DNA of 64,000 bases from Sophora flavescens. Taxonomy: Eukaryota; Streptophyta; Magnoliopsida; Fabales; Fabaceae. Positions 33,705 through 43,809 of the stretch are shown in pieces; the stretch's first letter is position 1; each line of letters opens with the position of its first letter. Location: the NCBI GenBank assembly GCA_030762895.1, contig JAUPTC010000016.1, forward strand, positions 2,170,001 through 2,234,000. Reading direction: 5' to 3'. The notes under the pieces were generated by a model that made no database searches, was not told the DNA's origin, and saw nothing but the letters and a program-made list of their open reading frames with translations. A program made the translations under genes and the position numbers.

Positions 33705-36010
33705 TGTCATGACTCAAATTTCGTAGCCATGACCGACCGAAAGGGAAAGTCTCTCTTTCCCCTTCGCAGCCTCACAAGCATACAAAAATTCGTTTCATTC
33801 AAAGAAAACGATTAAATTCATTAATTACAACATACTGAATATAATACATCAGAGTAACTAAAACAACACAAATTACAAAGTCCTATTAACAATTAGAACA
33901 ATTAACTATAGGTATCGACCCATTAAAAGTTGTCCACATGGCATCCAAGGCTTTTAGCGGCTTCGCAGACACCTGCATCTGAAATGATAAACGTGGGGTG
34001 AGTCCACTGACTCAGTGAGGGAGTTTCCCCCAAACACAAACAGGCATGCAAGATAATAATAAAAAATATCAACGGTGAAATAAAGTCGACAATCAGGAAA
34101 GTACTAAATCAAACAAATATATAATTAATTTTCATCTATACATCGCAAACGTCTTTACATTTGTAAATGATCTCATAAACTAATCAATTTTTGTATGCTT
34201 TTCTTGTCCCTCAAGAGAGCACTTGTGGGATGGCTTGCACTACTTTATTTTCTCATAACTTATGTCCCTCTCAAGGGAATACATATCATATTATATCATA
34301 TGCATCGAATCTTTGGGTCCATTTAGGGTTGTTCTCTCAAGGTCCCCCATCCCGACGGTTTTAATTTCGTATCCCGGAGATACCGCACCCTCCGACAAAC
34401 ATCAACATCCCTCAATGCCCGGAGTATCTCTAACGAGGTCCCCTCATCCCCAACGGTGATATTTATATACCGGAGCCTCCTGCTTCCCGGTTGACATACC
34501 CAAAGATTCATAATCATATCAATCCATTCCACTAAGTATTCCTTTTAATAATCATCCAAACCATACATAAACAAACATAGCAAATCAGTTCACATCATTA
34601 TACTATTACCATAAATCTTCACAATAACAACAAAAGCAACATATAAACAATCTCATCATAATAATAAGCATTTTTTTAAAGCCATATCACATTAAACCTC
34701 ACATTCATATGAATCAGATTATATATATATATATATATATAATCTTTCACTCATCTTATCTTATCACTATTAAATGTATGTATATTATCTTTCATGCTCC
34801 ATTTACTGTGTTAAACTTCACGTGATATTGGGCATTGGCACTTGCCCACAGGGATGCTATCCTTTATGTGATTTACACCTATTCCCACCTTTCACTTGTA
34901 GACCTTGCAGAAGAAAAAGAAGAAAATTTACCATTCATTTGTCCACTCACAGCTGCGCTATTATGCAGGCAAGGTAAAAAAAAATGCTTATCAGTTTTGC
35001 CCCAATGCACATCCACAAGCCACATGTCATCATAGCTCAACAATATCTCATAGCAATAAGTTATAGCAGAAATCTCACATTCATATTCAAAGAAATTAAA
35101 ATAAAATAAAAATTAAACTATGTAAATACCCATAAAATGAAGTTCCTGTTCTCACAACTTTGAGCATCGCAAATACATATTTGTTTTTAACCCCTTCCAA
35201 CAACAACACATCTTAAATATTTTATTTCTTAAATTGCATAATCCTTTATATTTAACCAAAATCAAACTTCATACATAATACTCAATTCATTTCAAAATAC
35301 CTGCTTAATAGCTATTCATCAATTTGAAAATCAATTTGTACTTATTTCAGCCTCCTCTGTTTCATGTATAAGCACTTCAAAAAAAAAAAAAAATTCTTAT
35401 GGATCTATTACCCATTTGTAAAACACTGCTTAGCATTTTGCCAAGTAAATGGCAATTATTCCTCTTATTCAAGGGGGTCCAACAGCAAAAATAAAAGAAG
35501 ACACATATTTCTCTTTAATATCCAAATCAAATATGTCTCCACCATAAAGCATGTCACGTGAGTTACGAGAAAGATAAACCCAAAGGGAGCAACACAAATG
35601 TACAAATGGCAGGCATCATACATATGAGAAAGTATAGCACCAAGCAAAAAAATAAAATAAACGACATGTCCACTTGCAGTTCAAGAATGAAGGGAATACA
35701 TATAAAGAAACATAGTTATTCATCGCATTACCAAGACTCAGCAAAATCCAAAATAATAAAATGAACAATCCCTCACCTTATTTTGATCAATAGATTGTGG
35801 TTTCAAGACCAAAAGATGAAGAGAAGGGAAAGAACGCCACTATCCATCTTCCCTGCCACCAAGCTATTCTCCACTCTTTAGGGTTTCAAAATTTCTTAGA
35901 ATCCCAAGAAAATGGGAGAATGAGAGGCTTCCCTCCTTTTTAAATAAAGCCCAAGACCTTAACTTGGCTTCCACCATATGGGCATTTAGGAAAATGTCCA
36001 ACAATTGTGA
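33705..36010 (+). repeat. Second chromovirus-type LTR-like block (right border unsure)
   Basis: Starts TGTCATGACTCAAATTTCGT at 33705, a typical Ty3/gypsy LTR opening. The following 2.3 kb is AT-rich and non-coding with internal patches such as AACGTGGGGTGAGTCCACTG. I found no pol, primer site or clear target duplication. The right edge is a guess based on loss of LTR-like character. Confidence 0.38.
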
Positions 36011-36330
36011 GCTCCTTAATTATTTTAATTGTATTAAAAAAATTGTGTCAAATTAGCATTACCTTATCTAAGTCTTAAAATTATGATCTCAATTGTTAAT
36101 GCTGATAATATTTATGGGAAAAGAAATTATTCATTATTTTTTTTAAGTTTATAATGTAAGCAATTAATTACTAGCATCTTTTAAAAAAATTATCACTTAT
36201 AAAATGAGTTAAAATAAACTATTGGGCATAATATTTATTAAAGTTTGCAAATAAAATAAAAATTTTACGGATATAATAGTTAGCTTGATCAATTTTGGTT
36301 GTATACATATGATTTCTTGTTGTACGATGG

Positions 36331-36386
<56 letters not shown>

Positions 36387-36867
36387 ATTCTGCCATTGAT
36401 GGTCCGAATTTTGGATGATGATCTTAGTTAGCTTTGCTGTGTGTGTCTTCAAATTTTAGCATGTGATCAATCCGGATGCTTCTATGTGTGTATCAATGAA
36501 ATATTGCACGTGCAGTGTAACCGGAACAAACCAATTTTATTTTATTTAAAAAAAACCTGTTGTAACAACGATTCTCTTTAAACTGACAACGGTTATAAAC
36601 AGAACCGCTGTTGCAAGTCAACTTGTAGTATGACCTAATCACACATTTTGCTACTTTTAAAGGCGGTTTTAAAATGAATCGATGTTAATTGTCTTTGTAT
36701 GAAATTCATTCAATAATCAATAATGTGTCGGAGATAGTGTTAAAAAGAGGATTATTATTTGCATTTCTCTTGTAGACTTTTTCTTAATAAGGACCCCTGG
36801 TAGTAGATAATACCAAGTGTACAAGTATGGTCATGGGGAAGAGGTTTTATCATTTAAGATGTCATGG
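36011..36867. other. Unassigned AT-rich segment with compound microsatellite
   Basis: Holds (AC)n(AT)n at about 36330-36384. The stretch 36560-36641 contains ACAACG/CGTTGT-type inverted motifs and ends CTTGTAGTATG, which might be a degraded CACTA terminus. No gene is supported. Confidence 0.4.
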
Positions 36868-37156
36868 CACTACAGTAATTTTTGTCTTCAGTGGCTTTTG
36901 TTTAGTGACTATAAAGCAGTTGGCCACTAATTCATTCTCTAAACTCGATTTTTTATGGCTAATGAATATTAGCTGATACCTTACACCGACAACTTACGAG
37001 AAATGACTGAAAAAATTAATCACTCTTTCCTTTCAAATGTTTATTTTCCCTCCATTCTCTACCTATTCTGAAACTGTCTCTCGCTTCTCTCTGTTCTCGC
37101 TCGACATTTCTCTGTGTCTTTCTTCCATTCCACTTCTCGATTAGCAGCTCCTTCAC

Positions 37157-37223
37157 CCCTGTCAAATTCATCGAGCGCCATTGATCCCAACGATTACGAG
37201 TATTACGTCCATTACACTGAGTG
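37157..37223 (+). pseudogene. Captured exon piece of a MYST-family histone acetyltransferase (HAM-like)
   Basis: Reads PVKFIER in one frame and, after a frameshift, PNDYEYYVHYTE, ending in a phase-1 donor (TGTAAG). Plant HAM1/HAM2 have the same sequence in the Tudor-knot/chromo-barrel region, with an intron-compatible break before Phe. The catalytic MYST domain is absent. An upstream CT-rich leader (37030-37150) may be the captured 5' region. Confidence 0.65.
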
Positions 37224-37891
37224 TAAGAACCTTTGATTTTTCTTTTTTCTTTGTGTTCTTTTTTAATTTGAATTAATGAATAGTTAGGGTTTTTGTCGAG
37301 AAATTGAAATTTGATTGGGTGTGTAATAGTTTTGAGAAGTGGTTGTGCTGATCGAAGGTTTTTAGAATGCAAATAATTTTATATATGCTGCTATGATATC
37401 TCATAATTGATTGTTAAAGTTCTTCTTTGCTTTGGGTATAGTTTTTATGAAAAGTAGAAGAACGTGAGTGTGTTTGGAATTTTCTGCTATCATAATTGAT
37501 TGTTAAACTCTCAGCCTCGGATGCAGGGGCACATCGTTTTGGTTTCACTGCCATGATTTCATCTTCTGATATGTTATTACTTCATCAACGCTTGTTTTTG
37601 ATGATTTCTTCATAAGGATGCTTTTTGTCTTTTGATGTGCTCCTGGTTCGATCGTGAACCATGATGAAGAATTCTTCTGCTGTGGGTTTGTCTTTGGAAT
37701 TCATTGTTTCAATTTTATGGTGTCCTGTTTTTTGGTTGTATATGTACTTGTCTTTTGCACAACTTGTCTTTTGGAATTCTTTTTCATTCTCTTATAGCTT
37801 TCTGCACCCAGCTGACAGCAAAAACCCAAAGCTTCATCCTTGGTTGTGCAAGGAGAAAGTCAGGTTACTTAAATCTTATGAAAACCAATGA

Positions 37892-38045
37892 CAGCTTCAA
37901 TATCGGTTTCTTATCTTCCTGGATTTATTTCACTGCAATTTTGGGTGTGGTTCTGTTTGTTCTTGATGTGGTGTGGATTGGCAATTCAACTGGCTTCGGT
38001 AAAGCTTTTGTTGATGCTGTTTCTGCCCTTTCTGATAGTCATGAG
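37892..38045 (+). pseudogene. Captured exon of 15-cis-zeta-carotene isomerase (Z-ISO)
   Basis: Reads SSWIYFTAILGVVLFVLDVV and then WIGNSTGFGKAFVDAVSALS, ending at a GAG/GTGAGA donor. This matches the first transmembrane segment and following loop of the plastid NnrU-family isomerase Z-ISO in carotenoid synthesis. Only this exon is seen; the heme-ligand regions further on are missing. Confidence 0.75.
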
Positions 38046-39070
38046 GTGAGAATCATTTCTTTTTCCCTTCCTCTTCTGCACATTTCGTTTCAACCTAAGC
38101 TGCTTAAATATAGCTTAATAATTTGTGACAACTTAATTATTTAAAAAAGGATTAATAGAGATGAATAATTTAATTTTTATTTCTTATGCATTTTTTGTTG
38201 AAACTACTGTTGCATAAACGTGTGATGAAGGAGAAATTATTAATTTATTACATCCCCTGTGGCTTAGGATTATACTTTAGGTTGTCTTTGGAAAAGTTTA
38301 TTTAAGTTTATGAGAATAATTTAATGTGTCAAGGAGAAATTATTTCGAAGTGAAAAAAGAAATTTTACAAATTTTGAATAAACCCACTGATAAAATCTCT
38401 TTACAACTATCTTTCTTCTCCACATGACTACCTGACAAGAAAAGTCGGGAGAGAGCATCCATTTCCACGGTGAATCTCATCCCTATTGAAGGTAAGTGTC
38501 AAAATTTGAATGGAGTGAGTACTGAGTACAATCATTCGTGGTCTTATGCAATCATTTCTCAGATTGAGAAATTGCTTACGTATGATGAAGGTAGTTAGTA
38601 ATTTTCTGGTGTTACTTGCTTTCTTTCAATAATTATTCCCTTTTGCTATCTGCATAAAAGTCAAAGGAAGTCCCCAGTCAAGTACCTCACTGCACAAGGG
38701 AAAACGTGTGTAAGCTATGTTCACTTTTATAATACTGTCATTTTAATCGATGTACTCTTATTCTTCTTTGTTCTAAGTCTAATACCTTCATCCTATTCAC
38801 TGAATTTTCTTTATTAATCATGTTTTCCTACTTCTTGTTTCATTCATGCACATGGAACTTGTGCTCATTGGAAAGCATGTGATTCGTTTAATATTGAAAA
38901 GCCCAATTTGAAACTGATGGTTGGAACTTGAAAGTTATTTGCCACATAATTATGTTGAGCATGTTTTGGTCTTTAGGTAGCATATTGGCTGCAATTTGTG
39001 CTAGCCATTTCTTTGTAGCATACGATTAGTGTATTCACAAATATGCATATGACTAAGTCTATCTTTGTAG

Positions 39071-39143
39071 TGCTTTTCACAATAACAACATCTATGAGAC
39101 AATTCCATCTGAATTGGGCAACTGCACTGAGTTGCAGGGAATG
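39071..39143 (+). pseudogene. Captured exon of an LRR receptor kinase (FEI-like)
   Basis: One 24-residue leucine-rich repeat exon reads HNNNIYETIPSELGNCTELQ after a TTTGTAG acceptor. The phrase IPSELGNCTEL is characteristic of FEI-type LRR kinases, whose LRR exons are about 72 nt, as here. No kinase domain is nearby. Confidence 0.6.
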
Positions 39144-39289
39144 TATGTAACCTCACCTTTGTTATTAGACTCAAAAATGTTTTTTATGTTTTTAAGTTTA
39201 AAGGTGAGGGAGAGTCAATTATGCTATGTAACCATTGATCAAAAGGTTTTTTGGTATCATGTTCTGTCTCATGCATATGGTTATTGTAT

Positions 39290-39930
39290 TTGATCCCAGC
39301 CTCCCAGTATTGATTTGTTGAGGTGCTGCTCCTAAGTGGATTATGTTTGGACAAACAAATTGCTGTTTTGGTGGTGCTTCTTGCTGTTTTCGTGACAAAG
39401 CAAATGTGGGTGGAAAGTTTCTTGACATATGTGTTGATGTGCTGTGGTGTTGCGCCTAATTGGATTCAGTTTGGACAAGTCTATAGCAGTTTTGGTGGTG
39501 TTGCTTGCTGTCTCGTGACCTTCTTTCCTTCATCATCATTCGGCTGGAAGAGTTCCTTGTCATATGGTTAATTTCTCCTCTGTCTCGTACATGTTATTTA
39601 GTGGTGCTGTACAGGGGCTTGGTCCCTCTCTTTGTTTGGATACAAGTTTTTTTGAATAGGTTCAGTTTGTCATGTATGTTATTAGTTATTGTTATTAGTT
39701 ATTAGCTATTAGTTTTTAGTCTTTTTTGGGGGTTAGACTTTTGTAATAATCATATTGGTCCAGATTAGGGGTCATTATGCCCTCTTAGATTGGCATTCCC
39801 CTTTCTCTTACATTGGCCTTCCCCTTTCTTTCTTCTTTTTTCTTCTCTTTTTGTACTTGCTGTTGTATATGAGTTGAAGTACCCTTTGTGCTCCCAATCA
39901 ATATATGCTTTCGCTTATAAAAAATGCTTT
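39290..39930 (+). mobile_element. LINE-like 3' relic
   Basis: T/G-rich block with an internal near-duplication of TTTGGACAA...GCTGTTTTGGTGGTG (about 39340 and 39470), ending TACCCTTTGTGCTCCCAATC before a short A-rich run. Comparable in style to 17313-18192. No coding domain is visible. Confidence 0.4.
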
Positions 39931-40550
39931 TTATGTTTTTTGATGACACTCTTGAAGTTAACGATAGTTGTTAATTTTTGTTGTGGATTTAATTGAATAT
40001 ATTTTGTTTTGATAAAATGATTTTTAGTATGATTTATTTGGAATATTTGTATGTCATGATTTAACTGTTTTATGAACAAATATTATTGTTGTTAAAACTT
40101 TTTATTAATCAAATCATACCCGCTTTGAGTGGCAAATAATTTTAATATTTGGTGGCAACAGTAATTGCTGGGAACAGCCAGCTAAAACATTTTGAGGCAA
40201 AAAAAAAAAAAAGCTGGTAAATAAGTTTAGAAGACAATTCTAAAAACATATTTAGTGGCTATTAAAATTGTCGCTAAAGGTCATAATAATTGTTACTATA
40301 ACTTTTGACTTTTAGCCATAATTATTTGGGGCTTTACCAGCATTTCTTACAATTGCCGAGAAAGCTTTTAGCGACACTAGATATGCTGGCTAATATATAA
40401 TTGTCGGTAAAGATTTTGGCGGCCATTATTATTGTCGCTAAAAGCCATAATAATTGCCGTTAAAAATACGTTTTGTTGTTTAGGGCCCGGGATCTGGATA
40501 ATTGGCATGCTATAAGTCTTAGAAATGAATTATTAAAACTCATAAAGTTA

Positions 40551-40860
40551 GAGTAATGATAGGTGAACACCCAAATGGGACACTCATTTGGGACACATGG
40601 TTAATCATATATAAATATTTGGTTAATTCAGTTCATTATATGGTTAATGGGCTTATTTACCATAACCATGTAAATATTTGGTTAATCACATACAAATATC
40701 TGATTAATTCAATTCTTATATGATTAATGGGTCATCATGAATTAACCAAATATTTGCATATGATTAACCATATAATGAACTGAATTAACCAAATATTTAT
40801 ACATGATTAACCAGGTGTCTCAAATGGGTGTCCTATTTGGGTGTTCACCTATCATTACTC
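40551..40860. mobile_element. MITE with 8-bp target duplication
   Basis: The ends are complementary (GAGTAATGATAGGTGAACAC and its inverse), with further inverted TGGTTAATCATATA-type arms, so nearly the whole 310 bp can fold back. TAAAGTTA flanks it at 40543-40550 and 40861-40868. An 8-bp duplication fits the hAT superfamily, though the terminal bases are not the usual hAT ones. Confidence 0.85.
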
Positions 40861-40868
40861 TAAAGTTA

Positions 40869-41125
40869 ACCATGCGATAAGATAATAAAGATAATAATCA
40901 AGTTGGGAAAGTTTATTTTTGATTAATTTTAGGTACACACTACACGTTAAACAAAATCATTAGAATTAATAATGATCTAACTGAGTTTATTTTATAAGGA
41001 AAATTAAACGACAACCTTGTATAAAAAACAAAATTTAAACCACAACCAATTTCCCCCTGTTTTTTCTTAATGAATTGAATACATCTTTATTCTGTCTCAG
41101 ATTTACAATAAATTAATTTATTTTG
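40869..41125. other. Unassigned flank
   Basis: AT-rich sequence between the MITE and the start of duplicated unit C. Nothing recognisable. Confidence 0.5.
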
Positions 41126-41804
41126 TAGATAATACTGTAATAAAAAAAAATAAGTAATTGTATCATTTGAATCTATACCTTTAATAAGGACCATGGTTTG
41201 ATTTTCAAGAGTTATGATGCATGCATAAACTTACATTCACGCACTCTTGAAATATATATTCTCACAAAGCTATTGGATAACAACTTGGTTTCATGGAAAC
41301 TTATATTGAAAGGTTCAAATTGTGCGCATACTTTATATAGTTTGTACTAATATTTTTTTCTTCCTATTTTTAAAGTGAGAGAAACAAAATTCTAGACATA
41401 TATTTTCATGAAAGCTATTGGATAGCACCTTAATTTCATATTAACTTACTTTGAATGGAATGGTTCAAAATTATGCACATAATTCATATAGTTTGTACAA
41501 ATACATTTTCCCCTTATTTTTGAAGTGAAAGAAACAAAACTCATTTGTTTTCTTGGTCTTATGATTTAATTTTTTCACTCTTTAATTAGATGTAGGACTA
41601 ATTTTTTCTTGATTACAAAGGCAGTAAGTCTACCACTCTCCACAAGTATAAATCTTTTTGCACCAAAATGAATATTCCAAATAATTTGGTTTGTTTAATG
41701 TTAAATTAATCATCACTTGGAACTGAAATTCAAGTAAAGAAATAATTTTAATTCGGGTTGCTAACTCGAAGAATTTCTAATATTTGCAAATAGCAGGAAT
41801 TAGA

Positions 41805-42470
41805 TTTTTTTTAGCTCCACCAAGATGGAAGCACAACTCAATTTCACACTCTTTGTAACAAGTAACAACTGCAGCAACATCATGTCAAAAAAAAAAAAAA
41901 AACTGCAGCAACACTTTAGGAATCCTTGAACTCCATTACATAAGAAAACCAAAGGAAGACTAGAGAACAATATTTCAAACGAAAACATTTGCTTAAGGGA
42001 CCTTCTGGGAAGCCAACTATAGAACAATCTAAACCAAGCCAAAAAAAACCTTGCAGCCGAAGAAAAATACCAAAGCAGAAGACCTTAAAAACTAGCAGAG
42101 ACAGACTGTGTCATATACAATCCCTAAAGACATACAACTAGTTAAAACAAACCCCAGCAATACGAAACCCCCACATATTGCATGAAATGATGAGGATTTA
42201 TTGTCTCATTTTGATGTATCATACTCTGTCCCCATCAATATCTTGCCACATAGGTTGAAATTTCTTGTAATTTTAAAAAATTAAAATATGCAGTAATATA
42301 TGATTGACGGAGACCGAGTGTGGTACACTAAAATGGGAGAAAATTTTTATATTAATAATCTAAATTTAATACTTTTCAATACAATAAATATTTCAATTTT
42401 TTATACAAAATTGTCTCTTTTGATCTCTTAACTAAGAGCACATGTTAACACTAAGTGGAGTTATTATTAT
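41805..42470 (-). mobile_element. Retroposon shared with unit A (second copy by duplication)
   Basis: Same insertion at the same place as 9802-10437 with a shorter T-run. It was therefore present before units A and C separated, and is not a second independent insertion. Confidence 0.5.
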
Positions 42471-42632
42471 TGTACCAAAATATTGATCAAGGTATTACAT
42501 AGGTGAAAACATTGGAGTATGCAAATGCTTATTTCTGGTGATCCCAAGCAGAAACATTTTAGAGGCAAAGACATACAATACAAGAAGGAAACTGTTTAAA
42601 CTCCACCAGATGCAGGTTTAGGCATGCATCCT

Positions 42633-42917
42633 TTATGGGTGTGAACCATGATCCCCTTTTCGTCCTTGCCTGGACACTATCGGGTGATCTCGGAAATGGC
42701 ATGCATGCACTCTGTCACAAAATTAACAAGCCACAAGCCATCCCATTAATTAATTATATAATTAAGTGTGAAATACAACTTAGTAATTTCGAATGGTTAT
42801 AATAAACAAGAGTTACTCGTCGTGGCCGCCACGAAACCAAAAAGCGCTTGCAACGAAGGGATGAATGAATAGCAGCGCCAGGAAGAACACGCATTGAAGA
42901 AACAATAAACGCTTCAT
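42633..42917 (-). CDS. Putative small secreted peptide, copy C (two exons)
   Basis: Exon 1 is 42917-42817 (101 nt, as in A), exon 2 is 42711-42633 (79 nt, as in A); the intron is 105 nt with GT/AG borders. Predicted protein 59 residues. The signal peptide is almost identical to copy A (CVFFLALLFIHPFVAS). The tail contains FRDHPIVSRQGRKG and ends DHGSHP. Differences from A include replacement changes in the linker (VHACHF against VHEGRF) and NP to DH near the end, but the frame is open. Its first 38 bp of upstream sequence are native; beyond that lies the copia 2 LTR, so expression is probably altered. Unspliced reading stops after GGHDE as in copy A. Confidence 0.58.
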
Positions 42918-42955
42918 ATATGTCTCTGTGTGCGTATAAGAAAACTTATATATAT

Positions 42956-43740
42956 TGTTGAAAGTGCCTCAAAATCAAAGTGTAAAAAAACTGCAGAATT
43001 TGGTGACCAGAAACCAGATAATCGATTATGGAGCTTCAGTCAAGAATCCTGAGTTTTTCAGAATAGTGGACAAAAGGTAGATAATCGATTACGGGGAGGC
43101 CATAATCGATTACGGTAATCGATTATGCAATTCTGCATAATCGATTATCGCGCGTCAGTTTCTGTTTTAAAGGGTATGTTACAGCAGATTGGGAAATGAG
43201 ATATGGGGTTTCTTAAGTGGGTTTCTCAGAGAGAAAAACCTAGAGAATACCATCATCTTGTATTGATTTGATTCTATTGTGAATTGAGAGAAGAATCAAG
43301 AGAGGACTAGAGAGAGATCAAGGGTTGTGTGAAAATAGAGAGTCGAAAGGCTTGGGCTTTCTTGTATGTTCATCTTGAGCATGGTGGAGTGAAGATCCAA
43401 GGGATCTCTATTGTAATCTTGATCAAAGTTCATAGTGGAGGATCCTCTCTCCCGTGGATGTAGGTCACATTGGTTGAACCACGCTAAATTGTGTGTGTGC
43501 TATCTCTATCTCTTCTTCCCTTTCTCTTTTCTGTGCAGTAATCGATTATCCACTGCTGCATAATTGATTATACTGCTTTGTTGCACCATATTACTTTGCT
43601 GTTTTGTGTTTATACTTGCTGGTTGTTTGCTATAGTGTTTCTTCTACATTAGGTGTATTTGGTTTAAGTTGCAAAACTCTATTTCTTGGTACTATGTAGT
43701 CTTTGTGTATTGTTTCAGGGATCTTATTTGGATTCTTTCA
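42956..43740 (+). repeat. 5' LTR of copia 2 (785 bp)
   Basis: TGTTGAAAGTGCCTC to TTCTTTCA, followed 19 bp later by TGGCGCCGTCTGTGGG (43760-43775), a likely primer site whose first bases match tRNA-Asp. Five TAATCGATTA palindromes lie at 43019-43147 and further ones near 43539-43570. Confidence 0.85.
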
Positions 43741-43809
43741 TTACATTGGACCGACAAGTGGCGCCGTCTGTGGGAATTGAAAGAAAAAGAAAGATCAAAA
43801 GTCTGGACA

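Larger units (their letters stand above)
36868..40484. mobile_element. Degenerate CACTA-like element with captured gene fragments
   Basis: Left end CACTACAGTAATTTTTGTC (36868). The right end is degenerate (on the minus strand CTAAACAACAAAACGTATT, ending near 40484). Subterminal repeats around ATTGTCGCTAAAAGCCATAA lie at 40240-40470, with related pieces at 36900-36980. The interior has exon pieces of a MYST acetyltransferase, Z-ISO and an LRR receptor kinase plus a LINE relic. No transposase and no confident target duplication, so the borders are less certain than for CACTA 2. Confidence 0.55.
41126..42955 (-). repeat. Duplicated unit C carrying peptide gene copy C
   Basis: Collinear with 9098 to about 10930, including the downstream flank, the shared retroposon and the gene. 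Continuity is broken at 42955 by copia 2 and resumes at 63201. Confidence 0.88.

Noticed and set aside
31675..36641. A complete fourth CACTA element from 31675 to 36641
   Set aside because: The left end and transposase tail are suggestive, but the right end reads GTAGTATG and no matching subterminal arrays or target duplication were found; kept only as a finding.
42633..42917. Alternative splice acceptor two bases downstream (CAGAG) in peptide copies A and C
   Set aside because: It gives an immediate stop in copy A, whereas the upstream AG gives collinear open tails in copies A and C.
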